From: JBKHDT01 sp049974825
GTDB lineage: Bacteria; Pseudomonadota; Gammaproteobacteria; Halothiobacillales; Halothiobacillaceae
NCBI GenBank assembly: GCA_049974825.1
Contig: JBNGDJ010000114.1
Location: 1-7,274, forward strand
DNA length: 7,274 bases
Direction of reading: 5' to 3'
Part shown: piece after piece, positions 1-6,832 of the stretch
Position numbering within the stretch: the first letter of the stretch is position 1
How the letters are laid out: every line of letters begins with the position of its first letter
Program-made: the position numbers and the translations under genes
The notes under the pieces: generated by a model
Database searches by the model: none
Seen by the model: only the letters and a program-made list of their open reading frames with translations
What the model was told of the DNA's origin: nothing

Positions 1-593
1 GCCAGGCGGACGGCCTCGGGCACCAGGTAGCGCAGCGACCCGCCGCGTGCAAGGCGCTCCCGGATTGCCGTCGCGGATATGTCCAGCCGGGTGATCGGCA
101 CGCAGCAGATTCTCCCGGCCGGCACCTCGGCAAGCTCGGCCGGCGAGACGCCGCGCTCGGTGAGCAGGTCGCGGGCTTCCGGGCCGGGCTCCGCCCCGGG
201 CCGCGTGGCCACCGCCACGCTGGCCTGCTCCAGGATATCGGCCCAGCGATGCCAGCGGGTGAACCCATTGAAGGCATCCATGCCCATGATCAGCACCAGC
301 GGGCGGGACTGGCCAATCTCTTCACGGATCGATGCCAGCGTGTCCACGGTGTAGGAGCGCCCTGCCCGGCTGAATTCGCGGTCGTCCACCACGAAATTCG
401 GATGATCGGCCACCGCCAGCTCCACCAGACGAAGCCGCTGCGCGCCGTCTGTCTGCGGATCGTCTCGGTGGGGCGGACGCGCCGCGGGCAGAAAGCGCAC
501 CTTCTCAAGTGCCAGCGCCTCGCGCACCTCTTCGGCCAGGCGCAGGTGCCCCAGATGCACCGGATCGAAGGTGCCGCCCAGCAGCCCAATCAC
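1..593 (-). CDS. nadD: Nicotinate-nucleotide adenylyltransferase, 3' end cut off by window edge
   Basis: NadD joins ATP and nicotinate mononucleotide to give deamido-NAD in the cytoplasmic NAD synthesis pathway. The 197 complete codons visible read as a nucleotidyltransferase of the HxGH class: the nucleotide-binding loop GGTFDPVHLGH lies at residues 6-16 (H13 and H16 being the HxGH histidines), PPH at 40-42, the IMGMDAFNGF stretch at 102-111 followed by TRWHRW at 112-117, and the C-terminal ATP-site signature ISATAIRERL at 172-181. The last readable residues, YLVPEAVRL, are typical of the family C-terminus, so with a usual length near 210 only about 10-20 residues are missing. The chosen start is GTG at 593-591, because the GGTFDP loop must sit close to the N-terminus. 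It overlaps the proA stop in a GTGA arrangement and has an AGG about 8 nt upstream. Translation is probably coupled to proA. The identification is very secure; only the end is unseen. Confidence 0.96.
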   Translation of the reverse strand, partial: MIGLLGGTFDPVHLGHLRLAEEVREALALEKVRFLPAARPPHRDDPQTDGAQRLRLVELAVADHPNFVVDDREFSRAGRSYTVDTLASIREEIGQSRPLVLIMGMDAFNGFTRWHRWADILEQASVAVATRPGAEPGPEARDLLTERGVSPAELAEVPAGRICCVPITRLDISATAIRERLARGGSLRYLVPEAVRL

Positions 594-1849
594 TTGCGTA
601 CCTGCCCGTCGCCCAGAACGACGAACTTCTGGTTGGTCAGACCTTCCAGTCCAACCGGTCCGCGGGCGTGAATGCGGTCGGTGGAGATGCCGATCTCGGC
701 GCCGAGTCCGTATTCAAAGCCGTCAGCAAAGCGGGTCGAGGCGTTGACCATGACCGACGCCGAATCCACCTCGCGGAGAAACCGGCGCGCGCGGGCCAGG
801 TCCTCGGTGACAATGCTGTCGGTATGGTGCGAACCATGTCGTTCGATGTGTTCGATGGCCGCGTCCATGTCATCCACCACGCGGATGGACAGGACCGGTG
901 CCAGGTATTCCGTGTCCCAGTCAGCCTCCGAGGCCGCAGAGGCCCACTTGCCGAGAATCGCGCAGGCCGCCGGACAACCCCGCAGCTCCACGCCTTCCTG
1001 CGCGTAGTCGTCGGCCAGAGCCGGCAGCAGTTCAGCGGCCACCGCCCGGTTGACAAGGAGCGTCTCCATGGCATTGCAGACGCCGTAGCGATGCGTCTTG
1101 GCATTGAAGGCGATCTGTCGGGCCTTGGCCAGGTCGGCGCGGTCGTCCACGTAGACGTGGCAGATGCCGTCCAGGTGCTTGATCACCGGCATCCGCGCCT
1201 CGCGGGCCACCCGCTCGATCAGCCCCTTGCCGCCGCGGGGAATCACCACGTCCACGTATTCGGCCATGCCCAGCAGCACGCCCACGGCGGCACGGTCCGT
1301 GGTGTCCACCATCTGTACCGCATCCTCTGGCAGACCGGCGGCGACCAGCCCAGACCGGACGCAGGCCGCAAGCGCCGCGTTCGAACGCGCCGCCTCCGAC
1401 CCACCGCGCAGGATCACCGCGTTGCCGGACTTCAGGCACAGCGCCGCCGCGTCCACCGTCACGTTCGGGCGGGACTCGTAAATCATCGCAATCACGCCGA
1501 TCGGCACGCGCATCCGGCCGACCTGGATGCCCGAGGGGCGGTAGGCCAAGTCCGAAATCGTGCCCACCGGGTCCGGCAGGGCCGCGATCTGGCGGACCCC
1601 CTCGGCCATCTGATCAATCCGCTGCGGCGTGAGGGTCAGCCGCTCGAGCATGGCCGCGTCCAGCCCGGCGGCCCGACCGGCTTCGAGATCCTGCGCATTG
1701 GCAGCCAGCAGGGTTTCGGTCCCGTCCGAGAGCGCCTCGGCCATTGCATGAAGGGCGCGGTTCTTGTCGCCGCTCACCACGCGGGAAAGGCCCCGCGCCG
1801 CGGCCCGGGCCTGGCGGCCCAGGGTCATGATCCGTTCTTCGATCGTCAT
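590..1849 (-). CDS. proA: Gamma-glutamyl phosphate reductase (glutamate-5-semialdehyde dehydrogenase)
   Basis: ProA carries out the second step of proline synthesis, the NADPH-dependent reduction of gamma-glutamyl phosphate (made by ProB) to glutamate-5-semialdehyde, in the cytoplasm. From the ATG at 1849 the protein has 419 residues, against 417 for E. coli ProA, and aligns end to end. Visible landmarks are IYESRPNVTVDAAALCLKSG (123-142) followed by NAVILRGG (143-150), IPRGGKGL (203-210), the catalytic-cysteine segment with C258 in GVCNAMETLLVN (256-267), and VNASTRFADGFEYGLGAEIG (368-387) followed near the C-terminus by HARGPVGLEGL (394-404). An in-frame GTG at 1858 would add three residues; ATG is preferred because a GAG lies about 5 nt before it and no ribosome site precedes the GTG. 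The gene starts 19 nt after the holA stop, and its own stop overlaps the nadD start by 4 nt. Its place between holA and nadD is absent from E. coli, but proA beside nadD is known in pseudomonads. proB is not in this window. Confidence 0.97.
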   Translation of the reverse strand: MTIEERIMTLGRQARAAARGLSRVVSGDKNRALHAMAEALSDGTETLLAANAQDLEAGRAAGLDAAMLERLTLTPQRIDQMAEGVRQIAALPDPVGTISDLAYRPSGIQVGRMRVPIGVIAMIYESRPNVTVDAAALCLKSGNAVILRGGSEAARSNAALAACVRSGLVAAGLPEDAVQMVDTTDRAAVGVLLGMAEYVDVVIPRGGKGLIERVAREARMPVIKHLDGICHVYVDDRADLAKARQIAFNAKTHRYGVCNAMETLLVNRAVAAELLPALADDYAQEGVELRGCPAACAILGKWASAASEADWDTEYLAPVLSIRVVDDMDAAIEHIERHGSHHTDSIVTEDLARARRFLREVDSASVMVNASTRFADGFEYGLGAEIGISTDRIHARGPVGLEGLTNQKFVVLGDGQVRK

Positions 1850-1868
1850 GGTGCTCACGTATTGATCG

Positions 1869-2879
1869 TCAAAAGTGCGTGTCCATCGTCTGGCCCGCCG
1901 CGCAGAGCGCCAGTCGCTCCAGCCCCGCCCAGGGGTCTCCGGGGTGCAGCCCCTTGATGGCGCGGTCGACCTGCCCGCAGGCTGCAAGCAGGGCACGCCA
2001 GTATTCTGCCTGGTGCCGGCGCACCGCCGGGGTGTAGGGTCGGCGCCTGGGCGGCGGAACGCCCGCCGACTGAAGGGCCGAGGCCAGATTGCCGGAGTCG
2101 GCGGCCTGCGCGAAGATGCGCACCTCGCGGGTCACCGCCCAGAGGGCGAGCACGATTTCCACGCCCTCTTCACGCAGGCCGCAAAGCGTGCGGTGTACCC
2201 GCGCCGCATCCCCGGCGACCACCGCCTCGCCCAGGTCAAAAACATTGAAGCGGGCATTGTCAGTTACCGCATCAACCAGCGACTCCAGCGAAACCTGGCC
2301 CGGCTCAAGCAACAGCGAAAGCTTGTCCAGCTCCTGGCGCGCTGCCAGCAGATTGCCCTCGGAGCGTTCGGCGATAAACCGGGCCGCCTCCGGCGCCAGC
2401 TGCAGCCCCTGCGCCCGGGCACGATGGGCAACCCAGCCCGGCAGGGCGCCGGCCTCCACAGGCCAGAATGCCAGATGCCGGCCGGCGCCTTCCAGTGTCT
2501 TGAACCACTTGGCCCGGCGCATCTGCTGATCGACACGCGGCAAGGTAACCACCGCGCACAGCTCGGGGCCCAGCATCCCCACAAAACGGGCCAGAGCCTC
2601 GCCCCCGTCCTTGCCCGGCTTGCCGGAGGGGATGCGCAGGTCGACTATCCTGCGTTCGGCAAACAGCGAGAGGTTGCCGGCGGCTTCCTGCAGGCGGGAC
2701 CAGGCAAAGCCCGGCTCGACGGTCAGCAGGACCCGCTCGTCAAAGCTTCGGGCGCGGGCCGCCTCGAGAATCGCATCCCGCGCCTCCTCCACCAGCAAAG
2801 GCTCGTCGCCGGTCAGGACGTACAGCGAATCGAGCTCCCGGGCCAGGTGTGCCCGCAGTTGCTCCGGTCGCAGCTTCAT
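1869..2879 (-). CDS. holA: DNA polymerase III delta subunit (clamp-loader wrench)
   Basis: HolA (delta) is the clamp-loader subunit that binds and opens the beta sliding clamp at the replication fork. The 336-residue product (E. coli: 343) has the expected layout: an AAA+-like domain from about residue 18 to 140, beginning with LYVLTGDEPLLVEEARDAI at 19-37, then a small helical lid domain to about 210 including SEGNLLAARQELDKLSLL at 173-190, then a C-terminal helical collar domain. SLF at 71-73, within the stretch GNLSLFAERR, corresponds to the delta clamp-binding wedge (Leu73-Phe74 of E. coli). As is normal for delta, no Walker A motif is present. The ATG at 2879-2877 overlaps the lptE stop as ATGA, which fixes the start and suggests coupled translation; a GGAAGA lies immediately before it. 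proA follows after 19 nt. The match to E. coli HolA is recognisable over its whole length although overall divergence is high, as is common for this family. Confidence 0.94.
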   Translation of the reverse strand: MKLRPEQLRAHLARELDSLYVLTGDEPLLVEEARDAILEAARARSFDERVLLTVEPGFAWSRLQEAAGNLSLFAERRIVDLRIPSGKPGKDGGEALARFVGMLGPELCAVVTLPRVDQQMRRAKWFKTLEGAGRHLAFWPVEAGALPGWVAHRARAQGLQLAPEAARFIAERSEGNLLAARQELDKLSLLLEPGQVSLESLVDAVTDNARFNVFDLGEAVVAGDAARVHRTLCGLREEGVEIVLALWAVTREVRIFAQAADSGNLASALQSAGVPPPRRRPYTPAVRRHQAEYWRALLAACGQVDRAIKGLHPGDPWAGLERLALCAAGQTMDTHF

Positions 2880-3388
2880 TCTTCCGCCACCGGGACCGGT
2901 TCGGCCAGCAGCCGGTAAAAGACCAGCCGCGCCATGTTTTCCGCCAGCTCGGTTCGGGCCAACTGCTCGTTGCCCGCCGAACCGAGCACCTCCAGCGGGT
3001 CGTAGCCATACTGGCGCGAAGCGGTGATGCTTCGGGCAGGAAGCCCACGGTCCCCGGAAAGCTCGACCCGGAAACTCACCGTCTGCGCCAGTTCGTACTC
3101 CCGCGGCTGGGCCCGCGCATCCACGATGGCCACCCGGTCAACCAGGTCGTTGCGGGTAAAGACCAGCTTTGCCGTTGCGCGTTCCGAAGACGACACCACC
3201 GCTGACCCGGCATCGGACAGTCGCCGACTGAGCGCCTGGTACAGCGGATCGGTCGTGTCCAGGTTGACGATCTGCAAGCGCTCATAGTCGGCCGACAGCG
3301 TGCCCTCGCTCCCGCGCAGCTGGTACCCGCAGGCCGCCAGAGTCAGCGCGATCAGCACCAGGAAACTTGAGCGAAGCAGCGCAGCCAT
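2876..3388 (-). CDS. lptE: LPS-assembly lipoprotein LptE
   Basis: LptE (formerly RlpB) is the outer-membrane lipoprotein that plugs the LptD barrel and helps place lipopolysaccharide on the cell surface. The 170-residue product begins with a short basic stretch and a hydrophobic segment (residues 8-19) ending in the lipobox L17-A18-A19-C20, so Cys20 is the expected acylation site after cleavage by signal peptidase II. The mature protein starts CGYQLRG, the usual LptE opening, and continues with YERLQIVNLDTTDPLYQALS and a C-terminal helix region (LARTELAENMARLVFYRLL) characteristic of the family. It is somewhat shorter than E. coli LptE (193). The ATG lies 5 nt after the leuS stop, and the stop overlaps the holA start by 4 nt, the same neighbours as in E. 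coli. Its presence implies a Gram-negative cell with an LptD/LptE export system. The name rests on lipobox, opening motif and position together; each alone would be weaker. Confidence 0.92.
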   Translation of the reverse strand: MAALLRSSFLVLIALTLAACGYQLRGSEGTLSADYERLQIVNLDTTDPLYQALSRRLSDAGSAVVSSSERATAKLVFTRNDLVDRVAIVDARAQPREYELAQTVSFRVELSGDRGLPARSITASRQYGYDPLEVLGSAGNEQLARTELAENMARLVFYRLLAEPVPVAEE

Positions 3389-3393
3389 GCCGC

Positions 3394-5817
3394 TCAGCCC
3401 ACCACGATATTCACGAGCCGGCCAGGCACCACGATGATTCGCCGGACGGTCTTGTCCTCGATGAACTTCTGCACGGCCGGATCGGCCAGCGCTGCCTCCT
3501 CGATCGCGGCCTTGTCGGCCTCGGCCGGCACATCAATCTGCCCGCGCAGTTTGCCGTTGACCTGCACGACCAGCGCGATGGCGTCCCGGGCCAGCGCCGA
3601 CTCGTCGACTTCCGGCCAGGCGGCGTCGATCACGGGCGTCGGCCGTGTCTCGCCGGCGTGTATGCGCAGGGCATTCCACATGGCGTGGGTCACATGGGGC
3701 ACGATGGGCGCGAGCATGCGGACCATGGCTTCCAGGGCTTCCTGCATCACGGCGCGCCCGGCCGGCGTGTCGTCTTCGAAACGCGCCAGCTCGTTGAGCA
3801 GTTCCATGTTCGCGGCCACGGCCGTGTTGAAGACTTGCCGCTTCTCGATATCGGCCGTGACCTTGCGCAGAGTCTCGTGCAGCTTGCGNNNNNNNNNNNN
3901 NNNNNNNNNNNNNNNNNNNNNNNNNNNNNNNNNNNNNNNNNNNNNNNNNNNNNNNNNNNNNNNNNNNNNNNNNNNNNNNNNNNNNNNNGGCGGTGCGGCA
4001 AACATCATGAACAGCCGCACCGTGTCGGCGCCGTAGCGCTCGATCAGCGGCTGCGGATCAACCGTATTGCCCTTGGACTTGGACATCTTGGCCCCGTCCT
4101 TGTTGACCATTCCCTGGGTCAGCAGGCGGGTAAACGGCTCGGGCTGATCCTTGGCAATCAATCCCTCGTCGCGCATCAGCTTGTGGAAAAACCGGGCGTA
4201 CAGCAGGTGAAGCACGGCATGCTCGATCCCGCCGATGTACTGGTCCACGGGCAGCCAGTAGTCGGCCCGCTCGTCCAGCATGGCCGCGGTCTGGTCCGGG
4301 CAGGCATAGCGCGCGTAGTACCAGCTGGATTCAAAGAAGGTGTCGAAGGTGTCCGTCTCGCGCTCGGCCGGCCCGCCGCACTCCGGGCAGGTGGTCTCGA
4401 TGAATTCACGCATGCCCTTGATAGGAGACTGCGGTCCGGCCATCTCCACATCCGTCGGCAGGACGACGGGCAGCTGATCCTCCGGCACCGGCACCGCGCC
4501 GCAGTGCGGACAGTTCACCACCGGGATCGGGCAGCCCCAGTACCGCTGGCGCGACACGCCCCAGTCACGCAGCCGGTAGTGCACCTCGCGACCGCCCAGG
4601 CCCCGGTTCTCCAGCCAGTTCGCGATGGCTTCGAAGGCCTCTTCGCTGGACAGGCCCGAGAAATCGCCGGACTCGATCAAGACCCCGCGCTCGACAAAGG
4701 CGCCCTCGGAAAGATCCACGGCCGCCCCGTCGTCGGGGGCAATCACCTGCCGGATGGGCAGGTCGTACTTGCGCGCGAACTCCCAGTCGCGCTGATCGTG
4801 CGCGGGCACGGCCATCACCGCGCCACTGCCGTATTCCATCAGCACGAAGTTGGCGACCCAGACCGGAACCCGCTCGCCGGTGATCGGGTGGATGGCATCC
4901 ACGCCCAGCGGCATGCCCCGCTTTTCCATGGTCGCCATGTCGGCCTCGGCCACGCGGGTATGGGTGCACTCTTCAATGAACGCCGCCAGCGCCGGATCGG
5001 ACTCTGCCCGGGCACGCGCGAGCGGGTGCTCGGCCGCCACGCCGACGTAGGACACGCCCATCAGCGTATCCGGGCGGGTGGTGTACACGGAAAGATCATC
5101 GCCGTCCTCGATCCCGAACCGGAGGGTGACGCCCTCCGAGCGGCCGATCCAGTTGGCCTGCATGGTGCGCACCTGCTCCGGCCACCCCTCCAGAAGCCGC
5201 AGGTCGTCGAGCAACTGCTCGGCATAGTCCGTGATCCGGATAAACCACTGCGGAATTTCCCGGCGCTCGACCAGGGCACCGGATCGCCAGCCGCGCCCGT
5301 CGATGACCTGCTCGTTTGCAAGCACGGTCTGGTCCACGGGGTCCCAGTTGACCACCGCGGTTTTCTTGTAGGCCAGCCCCTTGCGCACCAGCCGGGTGAA
5401 CAGCCACTGCTCCCAGCGGTAATAATCGGGCGCACAGGTCGCAAGCTCGCGGCTCCAATCGTAGGCAAAACCCAGGCGCTGCAGCTGCCCGCGCATGTAG
5501 TCCATGTTCTCGAAGGTCCAGCGCCCCGGCGCCACCCCGTTTTTCAGGGCCGCGTTTTCCGCCGGCAGGCCAAAGGCGTCCCAGCCCATGGGCTGAAGCA
5601 CGTTACGCCCTTTCATCCGCTGGTAGCGGGCAATGACATCCCCAATGGTGTAGTTGCGCACGTGGCCCATGTGCAACCGGCCGGAAGGATAGGGGAACAT
5701 CGACAGGCAGTAGTATTTTTCGCGGGTCGGGTCTTCGACGACCTCGAAGGCGCGTGTTTCCGACCAGTGCGCCTGGGCGCGTTCCTCGATCTCGGCGGCG
5801 TGATATTGCTCTTGCAT
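3394..5817 (-). CDS. leuS: Leucyl-tRNA synthetase, interrupted by an assembly gap
   Basis: LeuS charges tRNA-Leu with leucine and edits misactivated amino acids. The start ATG at 5817 gives MQEQYHAAEIEERAQAHW, matching the E. coli N-terminus, although the ribosome site before it is weak. The class Ia catalytic core shows FPYPSGRLHMGH (41-52, HIGH-type motif) and KMSKS at 577-581. The editing domain contains TTRPDTLMG (246-254) and the HDQRDWEF segment with the conserved aspartate D344. RLRDWGVSRQRYWG at 415-428 is also canonical. Two CPxC pairs, C436/C439 and C477/C480, could bind zinc, while the cysteines of the E. coli ZN-1 region are replaced (NWDPVDQT; DGRGWRSG). The E. coli-type leucine-specific insertion before KMSKS is absent. 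The C-terminal part ends KTVRRIIVVPGRLVNIVVG. As written the ORF is 807 residues including 34 unknown ones; comparison suggests about 17 more residues are hidden by the 100-N gap. The frame is intact on both sides, so there is no sign of a pseudogene. This is the first gene of the operon. Confidence 0.97.
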   Translation of the reverse strand: MQEQYHAAEIEERAQAHWSETRAFEVVEDPTREKYYCLSMFPYPSGRLHMGHVRNYTIGDVIARYQRMKGRNVLQPMGWDAFGLPAENAALKNGVAPGRWTFENMDYMRGQLQRLGFAYDWSRELATCAPDYYRWEQWLFTRLVRKGLAYKKTAVVNWDPVDQTVLANEQVIDGRGWRSGALVERREIPQWFIRITDYAEQLLDDLRLLEGWPEQVRTMQANWIGRSEGVTLRFGIEDGDDLSVYTTRPDTLMGVSYVGVAAEHPLARARAESDPALAAFIEECTHTRVAEADMATMEKRGMPLGVDAIHPITGERVPVWVANFVLMEYGSGAVMAVPAHDQRDWEFARKYDLPIRQVIAPDDGAAVDLSEGAFVERGVLIESGDFSGLSSEEAFEAIANWLENRGLGGREVHYRLRDWGVSRQRYWGCPIPVVNCPHCGAVPVPEDQLPVVLPTDVEMAGPQSPIKGMREFIETTCPECGGPAERETDTFDTFFESSWYYARYACPDQTAAMLDERADYWLPVDQYIGGIEHAVLHLLYARFFHKLMRDEGLIAKDQPEPFTRLLTQGMVNKDGAKMSKSKGNTVDPQPLIERYGADTVRLFMMFAAPXXXXXXXXXXXXXXXXXXXXXXXXXXXXXXXXXXRKLHETLRKVTADIEKRQVFNTAVAANMELLNELARFEDDTPAGRAVMQEALEAMVRMLAPIVPHVTHAMWNALRIHAGETRPTPVIDAAWPEVDESALARDAIALVVQVNGKLRGQIDVPAEADKAAIEEAALADPAVQKFIEDKTVRRIIVVPGRLVNIVVG
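3889..3988. other. Assembly gap of exactly 100 Ns inside leuS
   Basis: A run of exactly 100 N lies between the LeuS segments ...RLFMMFAAP (on the 5' side of the gene) and RKLHETLRKVT (on the 3' side). A round 100 is the usual placeholder for a scaffold join of unknown length. In E. coli LeuS about 51 residues separate the equivalent points, whereas the gap as drawn allows 34, so the real missing DNA is probably about 150 nt. It should encode the start of the anticodon-binding helical domain. Both sides read in the same frame, because 100 and 151 leave the same remainder when divided by three. Confidence 0.97.
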
Positions 5818-6166
5818 TTCGTCTTGAAGGCGGTTGCGGTTTGCCCCGGAGCGACCTCCGCGGCGGTGGACTGTAGACTGCATGACATTGAACCGGGCGG
5901 CCAGGCCCCGGGGCCGGACATCCCCTGCCGGAATGCCAGCCAAGGCGCTTGCGCCCCGGGCAAACTCGGCACAAAACCATCGCCTGACAGCGTAAAGACA
6001 GCCAAGGCATGGACGGTCGCACTTTCCGGCTTCCTGTCTGCCCCGCCCGGTTCGAGAATAGAGGCGAAGAATACCGACCCGCCCCCAAAAAAGCGAACCC
6101 CTGTGCTTTACTAAAACATGAGCCTGCATGAAACCGCCCGGCCACGCTGAAAACAGGCGCAGGCCA

Positions 6167-6190
6167 GCAGGGCAGCCATGCCCTGCAGGG
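6167..6190. repeat. Stem-loop with overlapping palindrome upstream of the ybeL-like gene
   Basis: GCAGGGCA (6167-6174) pairs perfectly with TGCCCTGC (6179-6186) around a GCCA loop, an 8-bp stem. The right arm also forms part of a second perfect palindrome, CCCTGCAGGG (6181-6190), so the two folds exclude each other. It lies about 70 nt before the zinc-ribbon gene start and could be a leader structure or a dimeric-protein binding site. No T-run follows on either strand, so it does not look like an intrinsic terminator. Function is unknown. Confidence 0.5.
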
Positions 6191-6247
6191 AAGTCTGGAG
6201 CAATCGTGCTTGAGATCCCCAAAAACCGTGATCGCCGCCAACGCATC

Positions 6248-6252
6248 GAGGT
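6248..6252 (+). promoter_or_regulatory. Ribosome binding site deciding the start of the ybeL-like gene
   Basis: GAGGT, a five-base match to the anti-Shine-Dalgarno sequence, lies 5 nt before the ATG at 6258. It is the clearest ribosome site in the window and favours this start over the in-frame ATG at 6210, which lacks one and would add 16 residues (MRSPKTVIAANASRCA) that do not resemble the family. Confidence 0.75.
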
Positions 6253-6257
6253 GCGCC

Positions 6258-6782
6258 ATGAAAGACAACGAAAGCCATCCGTTGACCGACGCCTACTACC
6301 AAATGCTCGAACGGGTTTACGAGCGACTGCTGCGCGAAGACAAAGATCCCGCCGCACCAAAGCTTGACGAGGCCGTCAACGAAGCGCGCGAGCATGCCAT
6401 CGCCCTGGGCGAGCTGGATCACGACCAGGCCGTGCGGATCGGAGACTACCTCAAGCGAGATGTCGAAGACTTCGCCCTGATGATGCTCGAAAAGGCAGAC
6501 CAGGCACGGGCAAGAATCGAGCAGGACTTGTCTGAACTCGAGCGCGACGTGCTGGGCAAGCTCCTGCAAATCGCCGACCAGACCACCGTCGAGCTCAATG
6601 CCATCCGGCAACAGGCCATGAAGGGCCCACCCCATGACTGGAAAGCCGGCGAAATTTCCGGACCCGGCTACCTCGAATGTCGCGGCTGCGGCCAACCGAA
6701 CCGGCACCACCGAATTGGCCCCATCCATCGCTGCCCGCACTGCGGCGGCGAGCACTTCCGGCGTGGCAAACAGATCCATTGA
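6258..6782 (+). CDS. YbeL-like zinc-ribbon protein (DUF1451 family), function unknown
   Basis: The 174-residue product matches the layout of E. coli YbeL (DUF1451), a family of unknown function. Residues 9-120 are predicted to be almost entirely helical and strongly charged, with the family-like segments YYQMLERVYERLL, EAVNEAREHAIALGELDHDQ and YLKRDVEDFALMMLE, and probable coiled-coil character around 64-120. A glycine-rich turn, WKAGEISGPGYLECRGC, leads to a C-terminal zinc ribbon with two CxxC knuckles, C141/C144 and C159/C162, the second within HRCPHCGGEHF. No signal peptide or membrane segment is seen, so it is probably cytoplasmic. The gene diverges from leuS exactly as ybeL does in E. 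coli, which supports orthology. The start is set by a GAGGT ribosome site 5 nt upstream. A role in nucleic-acid or protein binding is only a guess from the zinc ribbon. Family assignment is from memory of YbeL, not a search. Confidence 0.88.
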   Translation: MKDNESHPLTDAYYQMLERVYERLLREDKDPAAPKLDEAVNEAREHAIALGELDHDQAVRIGDYLKRDVEDFALMMLEKADQARARIEQDLSELERDVLGKLLQIADQTTVELNAIRQQAMKGPPHDWKAGEISGPGYLECRGCGQPNRHHRIGPIHRCPHCGGEHFRRGKQIH

Positions 6783-6792
6783 AACCGCTGCC

Positions 6793-6814
6793 GCCGGGTG
6801 CAATCTCGCCCGGC
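6793..6814 (+). terminator. Possible terminator hairpin after the ybeL-like gene
   Basis: GCCGGG (6793-6798) and CCCGGC (6809-6814) form a perfect 6-bp GC stem with a 10-nt loop, starting 10 nt after the stop codon. Only a short, weak T-containing run (AGTGTT) follows, so this would be a poor intrinsic terminator. It could equally be an mRNA 3'-end stabiliser or part of the repeat cluster that begins 20 nt later. Confidence 0.35.
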
Positions 6815-6832
6815 AGTGTTCCTCCCCCGCCT

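Larger units (their letters stand above)
5818..6257. other. Divergent intergenic region between leuS and the ybeL-like gene
   Basis: These 440 nt separate two divergent start codons and should carry promoters for both directions. No convincing gene is present; open frames crossing it encode no recognisable protein and are expected at this GC content. Visible structure: a perfect 12-nt palindrome GGCCCCGGGGCC at 5904-5915; an inverted repeat GGCGC-TT-GCGCC at 5944-5955; a 10-nt direct repeat CAGCCAAGGC at 5937-5946 and 5999-6008; a locally A/T-rich patch near 6083-6119; and a stem-loop at 6167-6186. Minus-strand TATTCT boxes at 6073-6068 and 6060-6055 resemble a -10, but only the first has even a poor -35 match (TTCGCT, 18-nt spacing), so no promoter is called. 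No T-box, riboswitch or leucine-rich leader peptide was recognised. Confidence 0.7.

Noticed and set aside
509..1957. Plus-strand open frame of 482 codons opposite proA
   Set aside because: It is the antisense shadow of a clearly real proA; the product is rich in H, R, G and A with no known motif, as expected from antisense GC-rich DNA.
1850..1996. In-frame extension of proA into holA up to an ATG at 1996
   Set aside because: ProA from ATG 1849 already has the normal length, and the added residues are a shifted reading of the holA 3' end.
1875..2918. Plus-strand open frame of 347 codons opposite holA
   Set aside because: It mirrors holA, has no domain signature, and lacks a ribosome site.
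5937..6008. 10-nt direct repeat CAGCCAAGGC, copies 62 nt apart
   Set aside because: One such 10-mer repeat in 440 nt of GC-biased DNA is not far from chance expectation; mentioned only within the intergenic entry.
6055..6097. Possible minus-strand sigma-70 promoter for leuS (TATTCT boxes)
   Set aside because: The only -35 candidate (TTCGCT) matches three of six positions and the leader would be about 240 nt long; too weak to call.
3367..6114. Plus-strand open frame of 915 codons opposite leuS
   Set aside because: It is antisense to leuS and passes through the N-run; its length reflects lack of stop codons at high GC, and its composition is low-complexity H/R/G/V.
5818..6360. In-frame 181-codon extension upstream of the leuS start
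   Set aside because: The N-terminus MQEQY matches E. coli LeuS exactly where ATG 5817 lies, and the extension overlaps the divergent gene and matches nothing in the family.
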